Origin: Candidatus Syntrophosphaera thermopropionivorans
Lineage (GTDB): Bacteria > Cloacimonadota > Cloacimonadia > Cloacimonadales > Cloacimonadaceae
Direction: 5' to 3'
Length of the DNA: 64,000 nt
NCBI RefSeq assembly: GCF_004353895.1
Contig: NZ_SMOG01000002.1
Span: 1 to 64,000, forward strand
The notes below the pieces were generated by a model. The model did no database searches and had not been told where the DNA came from. It saw nothing but the letters and a program-made list of their open reading frames with translations. Made by a program: the position numbers and the translations under genes. This document shows, one piece after another, positions 61,836-64,000 of this stretch (its first letter is position 1; every line of letters begins with the position of its first letter).

Positions 61836-62831
61836 TCAGTTATCTTCAATAAATATATTTTCCAATGCTTTTTCCACCATCTCTGGTGTAATCTGTTTCA
61901 TACATTCAAATGTCCCTTTAGGACATTTATTTCTTCCATGCAAAGAACAGGGCTGGCAAGCTAAATCAGCTGTTAAAACGATAGCTTTATCATTCAAAGG
62001 TGCAAAACCTAAACGAGGATGAGTTCCTCCAAAGATAGCAATCTGAGGTTTTCTTAAAGCGGCTGCTAAATGCATAGGACCGGTATCACCACTTATAATT
62101 GCGTCGCAGGCATTTATTTCTGCAGTTAATTGCCTGAGATTGAGTTTCCCACAAAGATTTTTTATATCATCAAAAACTGCATTAAGGCTTCGGGTTAATT
62201 CATAATCTGATTGATTACCATAAATCCTAAATTCATATTCATTATGACCATCTTCAATAAGTTTCTTCCAGTTATCTATTTGCCAAATTTTTGTATTATG
62301 AGCTGCACCAGGGAATAACGCAATAAGTTTTCTGTCTGGATAAATGCGAGGGGTAATTTCTACCTCTTCGGGAATTAGTTCAGGATGAAGCACGGGATAG
62401 CGTATAGAATAAGTGGAACTAAATTTATCCGGAAAGAGTTTTTCTAAAGCGGAATAATATAATCTAACCGTGGATTCTATGCTGATAAAATGATTCCCTC
62501 TCACAATTCTTTTTCTTAATTTATGCTGTTTATTATAAATTGCCTTCTTGTGAGAGCGAACCAGATTGCGAATAAGCCAGGTGGAAAACTTATTATGCAA
62601 GTCTATCACTAAATCGTAGGATTGTTTGGTAAGATTTATATGCCAGGAAAAGCTTTTAGAATAGGGAATTATTTTTAAATTCAAACCAAAAAGTTCCGGT
62701 AAAGTTTGATATTCTGGCTTACAGAGAAAATAGATTTCAGCTTCAGGGAAAAGTTCTCGCAATTCTGCTACTACAGATTGAGTGAGGATTATATCTCCGA
62801 TAGAACTTAATCTGATAACCAGGATACGCAT
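61836..62831 (-). CDS. Family 9 glycosyltransferase, heptosyltransferase-like
   Basis: 331 residues. MRILVIRLSSIGDIILTQSV is the GT9 N-terminal motif. The donor-binding half has IALFPGAAHNTKIWQIDNWK, ACDAIISGDTGPMHLAAAL and IAIFGGTHPRLGFAP, as in WaaC/WaaF. Such cytoplasmic enzymes add heptose or related sugars to the LPS core, consistent with a Gram-negative envelope. A Cys-rich stretch (CQPCSLHGRNKCPKGTFEC, about 293-311) is typical of the WaaF branch. Its ATG shares one base with the alaS stop (TAATG). Confidence 0.9.
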   Translation of the reverse strand: MRILVIRLSSIGDIILTQSVVAELRELFPEAEIYFLCKPEYQTLPELFGLNLKIIPYSKSFSWHINLTKQSYDLVIDLHNKFSTWLIRNLVRSHKKAIYNKQHKLRKRIVRGNHFISIESTVRLYYSALEKLFPDKFSSTYSIRYPVLHPELIPEEVEITPRIYPDRKLIALFPGAAHNTKIWQIDNWKKLIEDGHNEYEFRIYGNQSDYELTRSLNAVFDDIKNLCGKLNLRQLTAEINACDAIISGDTGPMHLAAALRKPQIAIFGGTHPRLGFAPLNDKAIVLTADLACQPCSLHGRNKCPKGTFECMKQITPEMVEKALENIFIEDN

Positions 62832-64000
62832 TATAAGGTGCTTCTGATAATATCGGGAATACGAGGCATAAGCTCCGAAAGCTTTTCTGGATTTTTTCCT
62901 CCTCCCATAGCAGAATCAGCTCTTCCTCCACCTTTACCATTGAGTTCTTGAGATACTGCTTTAACAATTTTCCCGGCATTAAATTTATCAACCAAATCTC
63001 TTCCCACTACACAAAGAATAGTAATTTTATCCCCTTCTATGGTAAAAAGTAGAGATATGGTGTCTTTGGCTCTGTCTTTAAGCAAATCTCCAAGTTCTCT
63101 TAATCTTTCCGGTTCAGTTTCAACGGTTGTACAAAGGAGACTAAAATCGGGATATTCTACTATTTTATCCAGTAATTTATCCACATCAGCAAAACTTTGT
63201 CTCTGCTCTTTCTTTTTAAGCTCTTCTTCCAACTCTTTAATCAGATTTTGCATTGTCTCCAATTTTGTTTCCAGCATTTTCTCAGATACATTTAGCACAG
63301 CCGCAAGATTTGCTATCCTTTCTTGAAGAGAACGCACAAATTTCTCTGCACCTCTTCCTGTAACAGCTTCTATTCTTCGGATTCCTGCTGAGGAAGAGCT
63401 TTCGGAAAGTATTTTAAAAAGTCCAATCTCACCTGTTGCAGAAATATGAGTACCACCACATAACTCTTTAGAAAAATCTTCTACACTAATAACTCTAACT
63501 TTTTGACCATACTTTTCGCCAAAAAGAGCCATTGCACCTTCAGAGCGTGCTTCATCAATATCTTTAATCTCAATATGGACAGGTCTGTTCTCTTTAACTA
63601 TCTCATTAACTATATCTTCCACCTTATTTATCTCATCTTGTGTTAGTGCTTGCAGTTGGGTGAAGTCAAAACGAAGATAATCCGGACCAACAAACGAACC
63701 CTTTTGTTGAACATATTCCCCTAATACCATTCTTAATGCTCTATGCAAAAGATGGGTGGCAGTATGATTCCGAGCTATATCTTTCCTTCTTTGAAGGTCA
63801 ATTTCTGCTTTAACTAAAGGTGAAGATATAGCACCTTTAATCAGATGACCAATATGAATAAACTTATCATCTATGCGTTTAACATCTATTACCTGCATCT
63901 CAAAATCATCATTGTAAATTCTTCCTGTATCTGCAACCTGTCCTCCAGATTCAGCATAAAATGGAGTTTTATCAAGTTGTATATGTAAATTGCCTTCATC
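62831..64000 (-). CDS. alaS: Alanyl-tRNA synthetase, C-terminal part (start beyond the window)
   Basis: 389 residues are visible; the catalytic and tRNA-acceptor domains lie past the right edge. The visible frame begins DEGNLHIQLDKTPFYAESGG, the conserved start of the editing domain. The editing-site metal ligands are in RNHTATHLLH (HxxxH) and ELCGGTHISATG (CxxxH). A coiled coil follows (about 230-275), then the C-Ala/DHHA1 domain with ELNGKGGGRADSAMGGG and PDIIRSTL at the end. The editing activity clears Ser-tRNA(Ala) and Gly-tRNA(Ala). The glycosyltransferase gene follows with overlapping TAATG. Confidence 0.96.
   Translation of the reverse strand, partial: DEGNLHIQLDKTPFYAESGGQVADTGRIYNDDFEMQVIDVKRIDDKFIHIGHLIKGAISSPLVKAEIDLQRRKDIARNHTATHLLHRALRMVLGEYVQQKGSFVGPDYLRFDFTQLQALTQDEINKVEDIVNEIVKENRPVHIEIKDIDEARSEGAMALFGEKYGQKVRVISVEDFSKELCGGTHISATGEIGLFKILSESSSSAGIRRIEAVTGRGAEKFVRSLQERIANLAAVLNVSEKMLETKLETMQNLIKELEEELKKKEQRQSFADVDKLLDKIVEYPDFSLLCTTVETEPERLRELGDLLKDRAKDTISLLFTIEGDKITILCVVGRDLVDKFNAGKIVKAVSQELNGKGGGRADSAMGGGKNPEKLSELMPRIPDIIRSTL

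Overview
The window is about 38% GC by eye. It reads as chromosomal sequence from a Gram-negative, anaerobic, amino-acid-fermenting bacterium of the FCB group, most likely a Candidatus Cloacimonadota (Cloacimonas-type) genome. This assignment is inference. It rests on outer-membrane barrels, a PorV-like protein and C-terminal sorting modules of the Por/type IX kind, a tungsten-type aldehyde:ferredoxin oxidoreductase, a 2-oxoacid:ferredoxin oxidoreductase, a K+-dependent membrane pyrophosphatase and urocanase. No phage, insertion sequence or CRISPR array was seen.

Layout. 1-2890 (-): start of a large exported protein built of about 172-179-residue repeats, running off the left edge. 3340-7587 (-): a tightly overlapping four-gene operon (epimerase, barrel protein, HAD phosphatase, P-loop NTPase) just downstream of tRNA-Pro and tRNA-Val. 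8259-15379 (+): a DUF5916-like barrel protein, tRNA-Ala, transketolase, a polyferredoxin and AOR. 15746-20140 (-): a lamin-tail/FlgD-type exported protein, cdsA, uppS and prfB with its programmed frameshift. 20449-22875 (+): hppA. 22949-25554 (-): a four-subunit 2-oxoacid:ferredoxin oxidoreductase. 25893-26273 (-): yraN. 26360-27415 (+): a YjbH-like outer-membrane protein. 27533-37100 (+): a six-gene operon with a 1963-residue TPR protein, a small exported protein, a TolQ/ExbB-like protein, two ExbD/TolR-like proteins and an AgmX/TonB-like protein. 37506-46489 (+): infC-rpmI-rplT-pheS-pheT-zapB-like-zapA, a structured RNA (probable 6S RNA), rny-ymdB and folD. 46526-54863 (+): a lipoprotein, hutU, a UGP2-type uridylyltransferase, folA and a solute-binding lipoprotein. 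Then tRNA-Leu, a PorV-like protein, a secreted M6-like metalloprotease and three tandem DUF5683-like proteins up to 61805. 61836-64000 (-): a family 9 glycosyltransferase and the C-terminal part of alaS.

How the genes fit together. AOR with its ferredoxin, the 2-oxoacid oxidoreductase, urocanase and the PPi-driven ion pump form a plausible set for fermenting amino acids with ferredoxin as the electron carrier. The PorV-like protein and the two proteins with C-terminal sorting modules suggest a type IX-like secretion route. The TPR/ExbB/ExbD/ExbD/AgmX operon looks like an energised envelope-spanning machine and is the best candidate here for an undescribed system.

The most distinctive non-coding signal is a 72-bp element found twice (8035-8106 and, inverted, 25744-25815). 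Each copy is one inverted 11-bp unit, a 6-bp gap, then five tandem 11-bp units, and each lies upstream of a promoter-like site in the same relative orientation. Three genes have unusual translation starts or decoding: infC (AUN start), the metalloprotease (no AUG/GUG/UUG before its signal peptide; probable CUG inside a hairpin) and prfB (+1 frameshift).
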